NCBI RefSeq assembly: GCF_016865585.1
Contig: NZ_JAESND010000001.1
Span: 124,001 to 188,000 of the forward strand
From: Jeongeupia naejangsanensis
Lineage (GTDB): Bacteria; Pseudomonadota; Gammaproteobacteria; Burkholderiales; Chitinibacteraceae
Reading direction: 5' to 3'
DNA: 64,000 nt
In this document: positions 8,937 through 21,518 of the stretch, one piece after another
Layout: each line of letters starts with the position of its first letter
How positions within the stretch are numbered: position 1 is the first letter of the stretch
Notes under the pieces: model-generated
The model's input: the letters and a program-made list of their open reading frames with translations, nothing else
What the model was told of the DNA's origin: nothing
Databases searched by the model: none
Made by a program: the position numbers and the translations under genes

Positions 8937-9141
8937 GGCAATTCCGGCTGGTGGGCAACATCCCAGCCTAGCCCTCCGGCGGCCCGAAAGCTCGGAAAAA
9001 CCGGCGCAGCACCGGACAATCGTCCGCCCGTCGTTGGGTGCGCGGGATTGTCCGTGGATGGCGCGTGCGATCCGGCTACCGTTGAATCAGATGGCCGTAC
9101 GCGGCCATCCGGTTTTTCCATGTCGTCAACAAGGAGGCGCC

Positions 9142-9603
9142 ATGAAATCGTACTGCATGGCACTGGCGACCACTGTCGCCCTGATCGCACCGCCGCTGCT
9201 GGCCGACGACGATGTCACGTTTACCAATCCCGGACAGATCAAGTGGGAAAAGGCGCCACCTGATCTGCCCAAAGGCGCCAAGGTGGCGGTATTGCACGGT
9301 GACCCCGGCAAACCGGGACCGTTCACGATCCGGCTGAGCGCGCCTGCCGGTTACAAAATTCCGGCGCACTGGCACTCGCAGGCCGAGAGCCTGACGGTGA
9401 TCTCGGGCGAGTTCTACCTCGGTCTCGGTGACAAGCTGGACAAGACCAGGGCCCATGAACTGAAGGCGGGCGGTTTTCATTACCTGCCGGCGAACGTGCA
9501 TCACTACGCATTCGCCAAAACGCGGGCGGTGGTGCAGGCGAGCGGCGAAGGCCCGTTCGATATCCACTACATCAATCCGGCTGACAATCCGGCTGGCAAG
9601 TAG
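9142..9603 (+). CDS. Periplasmic cupin-domain protein
   Basis: ATG 9142 follows an AAGGAGG box by six bases. The 153-residue product has a signal peptide (ATTVALIAPPLLADD, cleavage near residue 21) and one cupin domain. The metal-binding residues are in IPAHWHSQAESLTVISGEF and the second motif in HYLPANVHHYAFAK. Small exported cupins of this type are common in proteobacteria and their substrates are unknown. The gene is preceded by a 205-bp gap. Confidence 0.78.
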   Translation: MKSYCMALATTVALIAPPLLADDDVTFTNPGQIKWEKAPPDLPKGAKVAVLHGDPGKPGPFTIRLSAPAGYKIPAHWHSQAESLTVISGEFYLGLGDKLDKTRAHELKAGGFHYLPANVHHYAFAKTRAVVQASGEGPFDIHYINPADNPAGK

Positions 9604-9670
9604 GCAGCACTGAGTGGCGCTGCGGCCGGTACAGCTCCGGCCGCGGCGCCGTCGGCGCGAGTGTCGAGGC

Positions 9671-10924
9671 TCAACGCTTCGGCTGTAGTCGAAGGATCTG
9701 GCCGTCGTCCTCGTCCGTCAACAGGTAAAGCCAGCCGTCCGGGCCTTGGCGTACGTCGCGGATGCGGCGTTTTTCCTGCTGCAGCAAGCGCTCCTCGGCG
9801 ACAACCTGCTCGCCCGACAGCGTCAGTCTCACCAGCATCGTGTCCTTCAGTGCACCGACGAACAGGCTGCCGCGCCACCCCGGATAGCGGTCGCCGGCAT
9901 AGAACGCCATGCCCGACGGGGCGATGGACGGATCCCAGTAGTAAACGGGCTGCTGCATGCCCGCTTTGGCCGTGCCTTCGCCAATCTTGAAGCCGGTGTA
10001 GTCGCGCCCGTAGGTGATCACTGGCCAGCCGTAGTTGGCGCCGGCCAGCGGGATGTTGATTTCGTCGCCGCCGCGTGCACCGTGCTCGACGGTCCACAGC
10101 CTGCCGCTGGCCGGATTGATCGCCGCACCCTGCGGGTTGCGGTGACCGTAGCTCCAGATTTCCGGCCGCGCGCCCTGACGCCCCGAAAACGGATTGCCGG
10201 CCGGTATGCTGCCATCGGTATTGATCCGCACAACCTTGCCCAGATGCGTGCCGAGATCCTGCGCCCGGTCGCGTTGATAGCGCTCGCCCAGTGTCACGAA
10301 CAGCGTGCCGTCACGGGCAAAAACCAGTCGTGAGCCGAAATGGGCGCCGCCTTCGACCTTGGGCTGTTGCCGGAAAATCACCTGTAGCGCGGTGAGGCCG
10401 GGCTTGCCACCGGTTTCGACCAGCTCGGCACGTGCAACCGCCGTCCCGGCCCGGCCATTGCTGTCCGCTTCTGCGTAACTCAGATAAACGCGCCGGTTGG
10501 TCGCGAATTTCGGATCGAGCGCGACATCGAGCAGGCCGCCCTGACCGGATGCGAAAACGTCGGGGACGCCGGGCACTGGTGCAGACAGGGCGCCGCCCGG
10601 AGATACGATGCGCAGTCGTCCCGGCCGTTCGGTAACCAGCATCCGGCCATCGGGCAGGAACGCCAGCCCCCACGGGTGAGCAAGGCCTTGCGCTACGGTT
10701 GTCGTCACCCAGTTGTCGTTGATGCTGACCGGCACTGCGGCCCGGCTGGGGCTGATGAACATCAGGCACGTCAGCAGCAGGAACAGCAGTTGCCCGCACT
10801 GGCGTGACCCGGTGGCAGTGGCTTGAATGGCTCGCCACGGTGCTTGAAGCCCGGACCACCTCCGTCGTAATGTCCGGTTTCGCGCGCTTGCGCCGAGGGG
10901 CGCCGTGGCTGGTCGTGGGTTCAT
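9671..10924 (-). CDS. PQQ-dependent aldose sugar dehydrogenase (YliI-like)
   Basis: The protein is a six-bladed beta-propeller of the soluble glucose dehydrogenase/YliI family: repeated [71 protein letters not shown], and [13 protein letters not shown]. These form the PQQ and calcium pocket in family members, which oxidise aldoses in the periplasm. The ATG at 10924 is preferred (GGGAGG upstream) over a TTG at 10951. Either start leaves a long arginine-rich stretch (about 45 residues) before the hydrophobic signal core and the cleavage site near SRAA, which is unusual. Family length (about 370 mature residues) agrees. Confidence 0.86.
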   Translation of the reverse strand: MNPRPATAPLGASARNRTLRRRWSGLQAPWRAIQATATGSRQCGQLLFLLLTCLMFISPSRAAVPVSINDNWVTTTVAQGLAHPWGLAFLPDGRMLVTERPGRLRIVSPGGALSAPVPGVPDVFASGQGGLLDVALDPKFATNRRVYLSYAEADSNGRAGTAVARAELVETGGKPGLTALQVIFRQQPKVEGGAHFGSRLVFARDGTLFVTLGERYQRDRAQDLGTHLGKVVRINTDGSIPAGNPFSGRQGARPEIWSYGHRNPQGAAINPASGRLWTVEHGARGGDEINIPLAGANYGWPVITYGRDYTGFKIGEGTAKAGMQQPVYYWDPSIAPSGMAFYAGDRYPGWRGSLFVGALKDTMLVRLTLSGEQVVAEERLLQQEKRRIRDVRQGPDGWLYLLTDEDDGQILRLQPKR

Positions 10925-11285
10925 GCAGGGAGCCTCCCCCGTGACGATCAAACTGGTGGGGCCGGCCCGCTCCGGAGGTCCGGGCTCGGCCAGTGATCCG
11001 GTTTCGATCGGCAGGACGGGAGGTCGTTCCAGTCGGTGCAGACGAAATTTGCGTCAGCACCGTTTGCGACGGCACGCCGGCGAGTCCATCCATCGCAGCG
11101 AAACCGGTTTGCATCAGGGGCGTTTCGCCCGCGTGACTAACGTTGAAGGGGTAGCGGTGTGCCTGTCGCTCCTGCGTGCGGTCGCCTCGAAAGCGTTTTC
11201 CATTTCCCAGCCAGGTTCTGCATCCGTCCCGGTGCTTCCGTTGCGCACGGGCAGGGGGCTTCATCTGCAGGAGGTTGCACTGCCA

Positions 11286-12110
11286 ATGACAAACGGACGC
11301 GCTTTCGCGCTGACTGCACTGGCCATGCTGGCGTTTGCCGGCAACTCGATCCTGTGCCGTCTGGCATTGAAAACCACGCCGATCGATGCGGCGAGCCTCA
11401 CGTCAATCCGTCTCGTCGCCGGCGCGATGGCGCTGTGGGCGATCGTCCGCCTGCGCGGCAGTGCGATCGGCGGGGGCTGGTGCTCGGCACTCAGCCTGTT
11501 GGCGTATGCAGGCATGTTCTCGTTTGCGTACCTGCACCTCAGCGCCGCGACCGGGGCCTTGCTGTTGTTTGCCGCGGTGCAGGCAACGATGGTCGGCGCC
11601 GGCCTGCGGCGGGGCGAGCGAATGAATCCCACCCAATGGCTGGGCTTCATCGTTGCAATGGCAGGTCTGGTCGTTCTGCTGCTGCCGGGGCTGTCCGCGC
11701 CGTCGCCGCTGGGCGCGGTGCTGATGGCCGGAGCCGGTGTCGCCTGGGGTGTGTATTCCTTGCGGGGGCGTGGCGCTGCCGATCCCTTGGGCGAAACGGC
11801 CGGCAACTTCATCCGCAGTGCACCGCTGACCCTGCTTGTATTGCCGTTTTTCCCGCTGGTCCGACTGCCCGTCGACGGCGTGATCTACGCCGTGCTGTCA
11901 GGTGCGCTGACCTCGGGGTGCGGCTATGCCATCTGGTATGCGGCGCTGCGCGGGCTGAGCGCGACCGGTGCAGCGACGGTGCAACTGAGCGTGCCGGTCA
12001 TCGTGGCTGCGGCTGGCGTTCTGCTGCTTGGCGAGCCGCTGTCGCCGCGCATGCTGTTCGCGGCGGCGGCAATTCTCGGCGGTATCGCGCTGGTGCTGCG
12101 CAAGCACTGA
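11286..12110 (+). CDS. EamA-family (DMT) transporter
   Basis: Starting from ATG 11286 (AGGAGG about 10 bases upstream) the product is 274 residues with ten predicted helices in two EamA repeats. The first repeat starts ALTALAMLAFAGNSILCRLAL and the second contains the GAGVAWGVYSLRGRGA segment. DMT exporters move amino acids or metabolites out of the cytoplasm; the substrate is not predictable. The stop is 11 bp from the convergent acnA stop, and no clear terminator lies between them. Confidence 0.85.
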   Translation: MTNGRAFALTALAMLAFAGNSILCRLALKTTPIDAASLTSIRLVAGAMALWAIVRLRGSAIGGGWCSALSLLAYAGMFSFAYLHLSAATGALLLFAAVQATMVGAGLRRGERMNPTQWLGFIVAMAGLVVLLLPGLSAPSPLGAVLMAGAGVAWGVYSLRGRGAADPLGETAGNFIRSAPLTLLVLPFFPLVRLPVDGVIYAVLSGALTSGCGYAIWYAALRGLSATGAATVQLSVPVIVAAAGVLLLGEPLSPRMLFAAAAILGGIALVLRKH

Positions 12111-12121
12111 TCTGCGCCTGC

Positions 12122-14950
<2,829 letters not shown>

Positions 14951-15170
14951 TTTGCGGCTCCGGTGCCGGCCTTGCCCAAGTTACTGAGCAGGCAGGAAAA
15001 ATCAACAGTGCCCGGGTGGTCGCATGGCTCGCGCCCGGCGCCGGGCATCCAGGGGTTCCTTACTAATTTCGTTGCTTTATACAACCGATAAAACCTAAGC
15101 TGCCGATCCTTTTGCCGGCCGTGATGCCTCGAAGGCTCCGGCCGCCGGCATACCAACTCACCGGAGGTTC

Positions 15171-16436
15171 ATGTCGGGCCTCGTTTCGTATATCCGCCTT
15201 CCGAGTTCCGCTCTGCGATGGCCGGTTTCGTCCTGGCCCGATCGCACCATGACAAGATTCGTACACTTTAGATTTAGATGGCCTGCACTGGTTTTTGTTG
15301 CAGCCAGCCTGACCGCGCACGCCGACGAGGCGCAATCCGTCGCCCGGGAAGCCGCCAGTGCGCCAGCCGCAATGCCCCTTGCTGCCTCCGCCGCATCTGC
15401 CGTTCAGGTGTCATCGGCCGGGGCCAGTGCCGTTGCGGCCGCTGCGCCTGCGCATTCACCGTGGCTGTTGATGCCGCAGTTTTCGTCCAGCCCGAAACTC
15501 GACACCGCGGCCGGCGTGCTGGCCGCTTATGTGACCAGGTTAGACGAGCGTTCACGTCCTTCGATGTTCGGCGCATCAGCCAAATACACCACGTCGGATT
15601 CGCTGGTTGCGGCCCTGTTTGCCAAAACGTCATTCGACGAAGACCGGCAGCGGCTCAACGTTTATTCCTTCCTGGGCAATATCAACAACGAGTACGAAAA
15701 CTATCTCGGGACCGGCGAGCCGGCCGAAACCGAGGACCGTTATCGCGGCATCTTCGGACGCTATCTTTACCGGGTGCATGGCGACTGGTTTCTTGGCGCG
15801 CAAGCGGTCTACTCGGATTACGACCTGAGCGGCAAGACCGCCGAAACCAATGAAGCCATGCGCGAAACCGGCGTTACCGGCTTCACGTCGGGCGGTCTTG
15901 GTGCGGTGCTCGTGCACGACTCGCGCGACAGTGAATACAAGCCGGGCAAGGGCTGGTATCTCGGCATCAACAATATGGCGTATCGCGAAGCGCTGGGCGG
16001 CGAGCAGGACTTCGATGTCTACCGCGTCGATTTCCGCTATTTCGTCACCCACGACAACGGCAATGTGTTCGCGCTGCGCCAGCGCAACCAGTTTTCGCAC
16101 AACGCGCCAACCGGCGCGCTGTCGACGATACGGCTTCGTGGCTACACCCAGGGTGAATACCTGGCGCAGAACATGTCGTCGATCGAGCTTGAGGAGCGCT
16201 TGCGGATCAACGAGCGCTGGACCGCGACCGCCTTCGCCGGTATTGCCTGTCTGTACGGCGACGGTCCGGACGGCAGCTCGCGCTCGTGTTCGGAGGGTGA
16301 CAATCGCTTTCCGAGTGGCGGTGTGGGCGTGCAATACCTGCTCAAGCCCGAAGCCGGGCTGGTCGCCAACCTCGAATACGCAGTCGGCAAGGACGACAAC
16401 TCGGGCCTTTACCTGAAAATGGGCTACGCGTTCTGA
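15171..16436 (+). CDS. Outer-membrane beta-barrel protein, surface-antigen (BamA/TamA C-terminal) type
   Basis: A 421-residue protein starting at ATG 15171, which has GGAGG five bases upstream. An in-frame ATG at 15249 begins nearer to the signal peptide (core FRWPALVFVAASLTAHA) but has no ribosome site; the first start would give a 26-residue extension. After the signal peptide follows an Ala/Ser-rich linker of about 60 residues and then a barrel with LVLHDSRDSEYKPGKGW-like and RLRGYTQGEYL motifs typical of the surface antigen D15 domain. The C-terminus ends in KMGYAF, with a terminal Phe as in Omp85 proteins. No POTRA domains are evident. It overlaps by 13 bp the convergent small membrane gene. 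Confidence 0.75.
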   Translation: MSGLVSYIRLPSSALRWPVSSWPDRTMTRFVHFRFRWPALVFVAASLTAHADEAQSVAREAASAPAAMPLAASAASAVQVSSAGASAVAAAAPAHSPWLLMPQFSSSPKLDTAAGVLAAYVTRLDERSRPSMFGASAKYTTSDSLVAALFAKTSFDEDRQRLNVYSFLGNINNEYENYLGTGEPAETEDRYRGIFGRYLYRVHGDWFLGAQAVYSDYDLSGKTAETNEAMRETGVTGFTSGGLGAVLVHDSRDSEYKPGKGWYLGINNMAYREALGGEQDFDVYRVDFRYFVTHDNGNVFALRQRNQFSHNAPTGALSTIRLRGYTQGEYLAQNMSSIELEERLRINERWTATAFAGIACLYGDGPDGSSRSCSEGDNRFPSGGVGVQYLLKPEAGLVANLEYAVGKDDNSGLYLKMGYAF

Positions 16437-16753
16437 GCGACGCTGCGCGGCCCCGGTGGCAGGTACGGGAGTGCGGCCTGAAGCGCAGGAATGCTCAGCG
16501 CGACCCATGCTGCTGCAAGAATGGCCAGCCACAAACCCTTGCGCGCGTAGGTGAACAGCCAGCACAGCCAGCCAAGTGCGCTGCCCAGTAGAGGAATGAA
16601 CTGGAACGCGATCGAAAGCTCGTAAAAATAGCGCGGCGGCCTCGGGTTCATGTGGCCGACCGCCAGTACGAAAAACCCGAACCCGTAGAAGCAGTAGCCG
16701 AATGCGAGTCCGGCGACCACAATGCCCATCCGGCTCCATGTCGGGCGCTTCAT
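16424..16753 (-). CDS. Small membrane protein coupled to a LysR gene (unknown)
   Basis: From ATG 16753 this is 109 residues with three predicted membrane helices ([21 protein letters not shown], a second around [18 protein letters not shown], a third around [15 protein letters not shown]). I do not recognise the family. The start overlaps the stop of the LysR gene by ATGA, so the two genes are translationally coupled and on the same mRNA. That suggests a function connected to what the regulator senses or controls. The 3' end overlaps the beta-barrel gene by 13 bp on the opposite strand. Confidence 0.6.
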   Translation of the reverse strand: MKRPTWSRMGIVVAGLAFGYCFYGFGFFVLAVGHMNPRPPRYFYELSIAFQFIPLLGSALGWLCWLFTYARKGLWLAILAAAWVALSIPALQAALPYLPPGPRSVAQNA

Positions 16754-17670
16754 TTGCGCCCGCTGCTGCTGGAGTTGCTGCCTTTGAGTCCCTCTGCCGA
16801 ACGTTCGAGCCATTGGCAGAAGGCCGCGATGCTCGGGTCGTTCATGGCGCTGCGCGGTGCAATCCAGCAGTAGCCGCGCACCGGGACGATCGGGGCGGGC
16901 AGCGGGGCGATCAGGCTGCCGTTTTCAAGCTCGGCCTGCATCATCGGCAGTGGGCCGAGCGTGACGCCGAGTCCGTCCATGGCCGCCTGCAGAGCCAGAT
17001 AAAAGTGGTCGAACTGTTGCGTGGCGGCAGGTTTGAGGTCGGGCACGCCGGCCAGCGTGAACCAGCGCTGCCAGGCAGTCGGCCGGGTGTCGGCATACAA
17101 CAGCGTGTGGCCGGCCAGATCGGCGGGGGTGTTGATCGGCAGCCGGTTGAGCAGCGCCGGGCTGCACAATGGCAACTCCCATTCGTCGAGGAAAGGCTTG
17201 CTGACATAGCCGGGCCAGTCGCCGGGGCCGCGGCGGATGGCGACATCGAAGGGTGCATCGAGCCGGCTGATGTCGCGATCCGAGGTCATCAGCCGCAGTT
17301 CGACGTCCGGGTGTTCGCGCTGGAATTGCGCCAGATGCGGCAGCAGCCAGTACATCGCCAGTGTCGGCGTCGAGTTGATCACCAGCCGACGCTGGCGGTT
17401 CGGCTGCATCAACTGTTGCGTGGCATTGGCGATGATGTCGAAACCGTCCTGCACCTGTACCAGATAGCGCCAGCCCGCGTCGGTCAGCTTGACCCGACCG
17501 CCGGCGCGTTCGAACAGCTGCACCGACAGCCATTCTTCCAGTTGCTTGATCTGCTTGCTCACAGCACCATGGGTGACGAACAGCTCGTTGGCGGCGGCGG
17601 AAAAGCTTTCCAGCCGGGCGGCGGCTTCGAAAATGCGCAGGGCGTTCAGCGGGGGCAGGGTCTGGCTCAT
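16750..17670 (-). CDS. LysR-family transcriptional regulator (GcvA-like)
   Basis: ATG 17670 starts the conserved LysR N-terminus ([20 protein letters not shown] with the helix-turn-helix [20 protein letters not shown]); an ORF extension upstream to 17835 has no support. The protein is 306 residues: winged HTH (about 1-65) and a substrate-binding-type effector domain (about 90-295). It most resembles the GcvA subfamily. It is divergent to acnB with a 201-bp gap. A dyad TGTGAG-N5-CTCACA lies immediately upstream of its ATG, a likely self-binding site. Whether it controls acnB or the coupled membrane gene is not known from sequence. Confidence 0.88.
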   Translation of the reverse strand: MSQTLPPLNALRIFEAAARLESFSAAANELFVTHGAVSKQIKQLEEWLSVQLFERAGGRVKLTDAGWRYLVQVQDGFDIIANATQQLMQPNRQRRLVINSTPTLAMYWLLPHLAQFQREHPDVELRLMTSDRDISRLDAPFDVAIRRGPGDWPGYVSKPFLDEWELPLCSPALLNRLPINTPADLAGHTLLYADTRPTAWQRWFTLAGVPDLKPAATQQFDHFYLALQAAMDGLGVTLGPLPMMQAELENGSLIAPLPAPIVPVRGYCWIAPRSAMNDPSIAAFCQWLERSAEGLKGSNSSSSGRK

Positions 17671-17672
17671 GA

Positions 17673-17689
17673 TGTGAGTATATCTCACA
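17673..17689. promoter_or_regulatory. Candidate LysR operator overlapping the LysR translation start region
   Basis: TGTGAG (17673-17678), TATAT, CTCACA (17684-17689) form a perfect 6-bp inverted repeat with a 5-bp centre. Inside it T-N11-A (TGAG...CTCA) matches the general LysR box. It is only 3 bases upstream of the LysR ATG, so protein bound there would block transcription or translation of its own gene, and it is 183 bp from acnB. The sequence is visible; regulator binding is inference. Confidence 0.5.
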
Positions 17690-17871
17690 GTCCATGTGGC
17701 GATTACTCGTTTGTGTCGGCTGCGCCATCGCGTTACTCTCGCTTCCAAATCCCCGGTTTGCGTTGGCGCGTCGCCAGCGCTGAACCGAGATGGCCGCCTG
17801 CCGTGGCGGTCATCGAATGGAGTCGATACGGACACAGTCCGCTACATAAACGCTATCGCAAAGGTCACCCC

Positions 17872-20457
17872 ATGCTTGAAGCTTATCGCCAGCACGTTGC
17901 AGAGCGCGCCGCCCTTGGCATCCCGCCGCTCGCACTCACCGCCCAGCAGGTCGCCGACCTCGTTGCGCTGCTGCAGAATCCGCCGGCAGGCGAGGAAGAG
18001 TTCCTGCTGGACCTGATCACCAACCGCGTCCCGCCGGGTGTGGACGATGCGGCCAAGGTCAAGGCTGCCTTCCTCGCCGCCGTCGCGCAGGGCAAGGACA
18101 CCTGTAAGCTGATCAGCCGTGCCAAGGCGGTCGAGCTGCTCGGCACGATGCTTGGCGGCTTCAACATCAAGCCGATGATCGATCTGCTGGGCGATGCCGA
18201 AGTCGGCACCGTGGCGGCCGAAGGCCTGAAGAAAACCCTGCTGATGTTCGACTACTTCCACGACGTGAAGGAACTGGCCGACGCAGGCAATGCCAACGCC
18301 AAGGCCGTGATCCAGAGCTGGGCCGATGCCGAGTGGTTCACCAGCCGTCCGGAAGTGCCGCAAGCCGTGACGCTGACCGTATTCAAGGTCACCGGCGAAA
18401 CCAACACCGACGACCTGTCGCCGGCCCCGGATGCATGGTCGCGCCCGGATATCCCGCTGCACGCACTGGCGATGCTGAAGAACACCCGTGACGGCATCAC
18501 GCCGGAAGAGGACGGCAAGCGCGGCCCGATCAAGTTCCTGCAGGACCTCGCTGCCAAGGGCCACGCCGTTGCCTACGTCGGTGACGTGGTCGGTACCGGT
18601 TCGAGCCGCAAGTCGGCAACCAACTCGGTGCTGTGGTGGACCGGTGAAGACATCCCGTTCGTACCGAACAAGCGCTTCGGCGGTTACTGCCTCGGCGGCA
18701 AGATCGCCCCGATCTTCTTCAACACGCAGGAAGACTCGGGCGCGCTGCCGATCGAAGTCGATGTCACCCAGCTGAACATGGGCGACGTGATCGAACTGCG
18801 CCCGTACGAAGGCAAGGTCATCAAGAACGGCGAGACCGTTTCCGAATTCAAGGTCAAGTCCGACGTGCTGTTCGACGAAGTGCGCGCCGGCGGCCGGATC
18901 AACCTGATCATCGGCCGTGGCCTGACCGCCAAGGCACGTGAATCGCTGGGTCTGCCTGCCTCGACGCTGTTCCGCCTGCCACAGGCACCGGCCGAATCGA
19001 CCAAGGGCTTCACCCAGGCACAGAAGATGGTCGGCCGTGCCGTCGGTCTGCCGGAAGGTCAGGGCGTCCGTCCGGGTACCTACTGCGAACCGCGCATGAC
19101 CTCGGTCGGCTCGCAAGACACCACCGGCCCGATGACCCGCGACGAGCTGAAGGATCTGGCTTGCCTCGGCTTCTCGGCTGACCTCGTGATGCAGTCGTTC
19201 TGCCACACTGCAGCTTATCCGAAGCCGGTCGACGTCAAGACCCACCACGAACTGCCGGAGTTCATCCGCAACCGTGGCGGCGTGTCGCTGCGTCCGGGCG
19301 ACGGCGTGATCCACAGCTGGCTCAACCGCATGCTGCTGCCGGATACCGTCGGCACCGGCGGTGACTCGCACACCCGTTTCCCGATCGGCATCTCGTTCCC
19401 GGCCGGCTCCGGTCTGGTCGCCTTCGGTGCCGCCACTGGCGTGATGCCGCTGGACATGCCGGAATCGGTGCTGGTCCGCTTCAAGGGCGAACTGCAGCCG
19501 GGCATCACCCTGCGTGACCTCGTCAACGCGATCCCGCTGTACGCGATCAAGGCCGGTCTGCTGACCGTGGCCAAGGCCGGCAAGAAGAACATCTTCTCGG
19601 GCCGCATCCTCGAAATCGAAGGCCTGCCGAACCTGAAGGTCGAACAAGCGTTCGAACTGACCGACGCGTCGGCCGAGCGTTCGGCCGCCGGTTGCTCGGT
19701 GCGCCTCGACAAGGCGCCGATCATCGAGTACCTGAACTCGAACATCGTGCTGCTGAAGTCGATGATCACCAACGGTTACGGCGATGCCAAGACGCTGTCA
19801 CGTCGCGTGAAGGCCATGGAAGCGTGGCTGGCCAACCCGAACCTGATCGAGCCGGATGCCGATGCCGAATACGCCGCCGTGATCGAAATCGATCTCGCCG
19901 ACGTCAAGGAACCGATCCTGGCCTGCCCGAACGACCCGGACGACGTGAAGGTGCTGAGCGAAGTCGCCGGCACCAAGATCGACGAAGTGTTCATCGGTTC
20001 GTGCATGACCAACATCGGCCACTTCCGTGCCGCCGGCAAGCTGCTGGAAGGCAAGCGCGACATCCCGGTCAAGCTGTGGATCGCACCGCCGACCAAGATG
20101 GACGCACAGCAACTGACCGAAGAAGGCTACTACGGCACCTTCGGCAGCGCTGGCGCGCGTACCGAAATGCCGGGCTGCTCGCTGTGCATGGGTAACCAGG
20201 CGCAAGTGCGTGAAGGCGCGACCGTGGTTTCGACCTCGACCCGCAACTTCCCGAACCGTCTGGGCAAGAACACCAATGTGTTCCTGAGCTCGGCCGAGCT
20301 TGCGGCGATTGCATCGCGTCTGGGTCGCATTCCGACCGTGGCCGAATACATGGCCGACATTGGCGTGATCGATGCGAAGGCGCAGGAAGTATACCGCTAC
20401 CTGAACTTCAACCAGATCGACAGCTATCAGGCCGAAGCCGACAAGGCCACTGTCTGA
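17872..20457 (+). CDS. acnB: Aconitate hydratase B
   Basis: ATG 17872 begins [20 protein letters not shown], the usual AcnB N-terminus, giving 861 residues (E. coli AcnB: 865). The order is AcnB-specific: N-terminal HEAT-like domain (about 1-160), swivel domain next, then the [4Fe-4S] catalytic domains, with cluster cysteines in [16 protein letters not shown] and [10 protein letters not shown]. It interconverts citrate and isocitrate as the main TCA enzyme. The ribosome site is weak (AAAGGT). Codon use is strongly biased to C-ending codons, as in highly expressed genes. A clear intrinsic terminator follows. Confidence 0.97.
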   Translation: MLEAYRQHVAERAALGIPPLALTAQQVADLVALLQNPPAGEEEFLLDLITNRVPPGVDDAAKVKAAFLAAVAQGKDTCKLISRAKAVELLGTMLGGFNIKPMIDLLGDAEVGTVAAEGLKKTLLMFDYFHDVKELADAGNANAKAVIQSWADAEWFTSRPEVPQAVTLTVFKVTGETNTDDLSPAPDAWSRPDIPLHALAMLKNTRDGITPEEDGKRGPIKFLQDLAAKGHAVAYVGDVVGTGSSRKSATNSVLWWTGEDIPFVPNKRFGGYCLGGKIAPIFFNTQEDSGALPIEVDVTQLNMGDVIELRPYEGKVIKNGETVSEFKVKSDVLFDEVRAGGRINLIIGRGLTAKARESLGLPASTLFRLPQAPAESTKGFTQAQKMVGRAVGLPEGQGVRPGTYCEPRMTSVGSQDTTGPMTRDELKDLACLGFSADLVMQSFCHTAAYPKPVDVKTHHELPEFIRNRGGVSLRPGDGVIHSWLNRMLLPDTVGTGGDSHTRFPIGISFPAGSGLVAFGAATGVMPLDMPESVLVRFKGELQPGITLRDLVNAIPLYAIKAGLLTVAKAGKKNIFSGRILEIEGLPNLKVEQAFELTDASAERSAAGCSVRLDKAPIIEYLNSNIVLLKSMITNGYGDAKTLSRRVKAMEAWLANPNLIEPDADAEYAAVIEIDLADVKEPILACPNDPDDVKVLSEVAGTKIDEVFIGSCMTNIGHFRAAGKLLEGKRDIPVKLWIAPPTKMDAQQLTEEGYYGTFGSAGARTEMPGCSLCMGNQAQVREGATVVSTSTRNFPNRLGKNTNVFLSSAELAAIASRLGRIPTVAEYMADIGVIDAKAQEVYRYLNFNQIDSYQAEADKATV

Positions 20458-20478
20458 TCATCGCGATTAGCGCAGATC

Positions 20479-20510
20479 AAAAAACCCGCCGAGTGATCGG
20501 CGGGTTTTTT
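20479..20510. terminator. Bidirectional intrinsic terminator between acnB and the deaminase gene
   Basis: AAAAAACCCGCCGA-GTGA-TCGGCGGGTTTTTT, a long stem with A-run on the left and T-run on the right, so it works in both directions: for acnB (stop 20457) and for the convergent deaminase gene (stop 20532). Confidence 0.9.
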
Positions 20511-20531
20511 GTTTGCCGAACCTTCGAAGGG

Positions 20532-21278
20532 TCAGGGCAGGGGGCGGGTCAGATCCAGTTGCTGCGCAGCATCTGCGTCGAGCATCGCGATCGCATTGCC
20601 GTGTGTGCGCAGCAGGCTGGCGGGCAGCCGGTTGCCGATGTCGCCTTGCAAGGCTCCGGCAACGGTTGCCGCTTTTTTCCCGCCGCTGACCATCAGTACC
20701 GCTAAGTGTGCCTGCATGATGCTGCCGATACCCAGCGTGATGCCCTGCTTCAGCACCGGTTGCTGCGTGCCGAAGTACTTCTGGCCGACGCTGACGGTCA
20801 CCGGATCGAGCTCGGTCACGATGCTGCCGCTGTCCAAGGTGCACCCCGGCTCGTTCATGCCAAGGTGACCATTCATGCCCATGCCGAGCAGGACCAGATC
20901 CAGCGGTCCGCGTGCGGACAGGAAGGCGTCGACCCGGCGGCATTCGGCCTGCAGGTCGTCAGCCATGGCGTCGTAGAACACGATGCGCTCGGGTGGTACG
21001 GCCAGCGGGCCGAATACGGTTTCCTGCATGAAGGCGCGACAGCTGCCCGGATAGTCGGCGGGCAGGCCGACCCATTCGTCGAGGCCGACATAGATGACTT
21101 GCGACAGATCAACCTCGCCAGCGCGCTGCATTTCCACCAGCCGCGCATAAGCGGCGCGCGGGGTATCACCGCCTGCCAGGCATAGCACCGAGGCGGGCTT
21201 GTCCCGGACGCAGTCTGCAATCAGGCCGGCGACGGCATCGGCCAGCGCATTCGGGTTGGGGAGGACATGGGTTTGCAT
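20532..21278 (-). CDS. Amino-sugar-6-phosphate deaminase/isomerase (NagB/AgaI type)
   Basis: A 248-residue protein of the NagB/AgaI family starting at ATG 21278 (an upstream ATG at 21299 is possible). It shows GGDTPRAAYARLVE phosphate loop, YVGLDEW, and LGMGMNGHLGMNEPG, the catalytic segment of glucosamine-6-phosphate deaminases. From memory it fits E. coli AgaI (251 residues) better than NagB (266). It would convert GlcN-6-P to fructose-6-P plus ammonia, or GalN-6-P to tagatose-6-P. It is divergent from an Aga-type PTS, 240 bp away, which would supply the phosphorylated sugar. No deacetylase (NagA/AgaA) or AgaS/kbaZ gene is present nearby. The substrate is not decided by sequence. Confidence 0.85.
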   Translation of the reverse strand: MQTHVLPNPNALADAVAGLIADCVRDKPASVLCLAGGDTPRAAYARLVEMQRAGEVDLSQVIYVGLDEWVGLPADYPGSCRAFMQETVFGPLAVPPERIVFYDAMADDLQAECRRVDAFLSARGPLDLVLLGMGMNGHLGMNEPGCTLDSGSIVTELDPVTVSVGQKYFGTQQPVLKQGITLGIGSIMQAHLAVLMVSGGKKAATVAGALQGDIGNRLPASLLRTHGNAIAMLDADAAQQLDLTRPLP

Positions 21279-21377
21279 GGCTCGGCTTCCTGTGGTCATC
21301 GATGTCCGTCAGGCTAGCGCGCCCGCGGCGCGCGCTCGGTATCAAATCCCGCCGGTACTGCAACGTTTGCCGTGTTT

Positions 21378-21395
21378 TGTTTCAGTGCTGAAACA
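21378..21395. promoter_or_regulatory. 18-bp near-perfect palindrome in deaminase/PTS divergent region
   Basis: TGTTTCAG-TG-CTGAAACA: two perfect 8-bp arms with a 2-bp centre. It lies 100 bp upstream of the deaminase ATG and 124 bp upstream of the IIB ATG. The symmetry suggests binding of a dimeric regulator that could control both genes. The regulator is not identified; OmpR-type regulators usually use direct repeats, so the neighbouring response regulator is not an obvious match. Confidence 0.55.
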
Positions 21396-21518
21396 TATCC
21401 AGACCCGAATTGCGGCTGCGCGACAAATGCTCAATGAGATGTAGCCTTCGGCCGCGGCCGGCTTCTTAGACTCGTTTTCAGCGCCCCAACGAGGGACGGC
21501 GACCAGAAGGAGTCCAAG

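Noticed and set aside
17842-19647. Minus-strand frame of 601 codons opposite acnB
   Set aside because: Shadow of acnB; composition and lack of motifs indicate non-coding.
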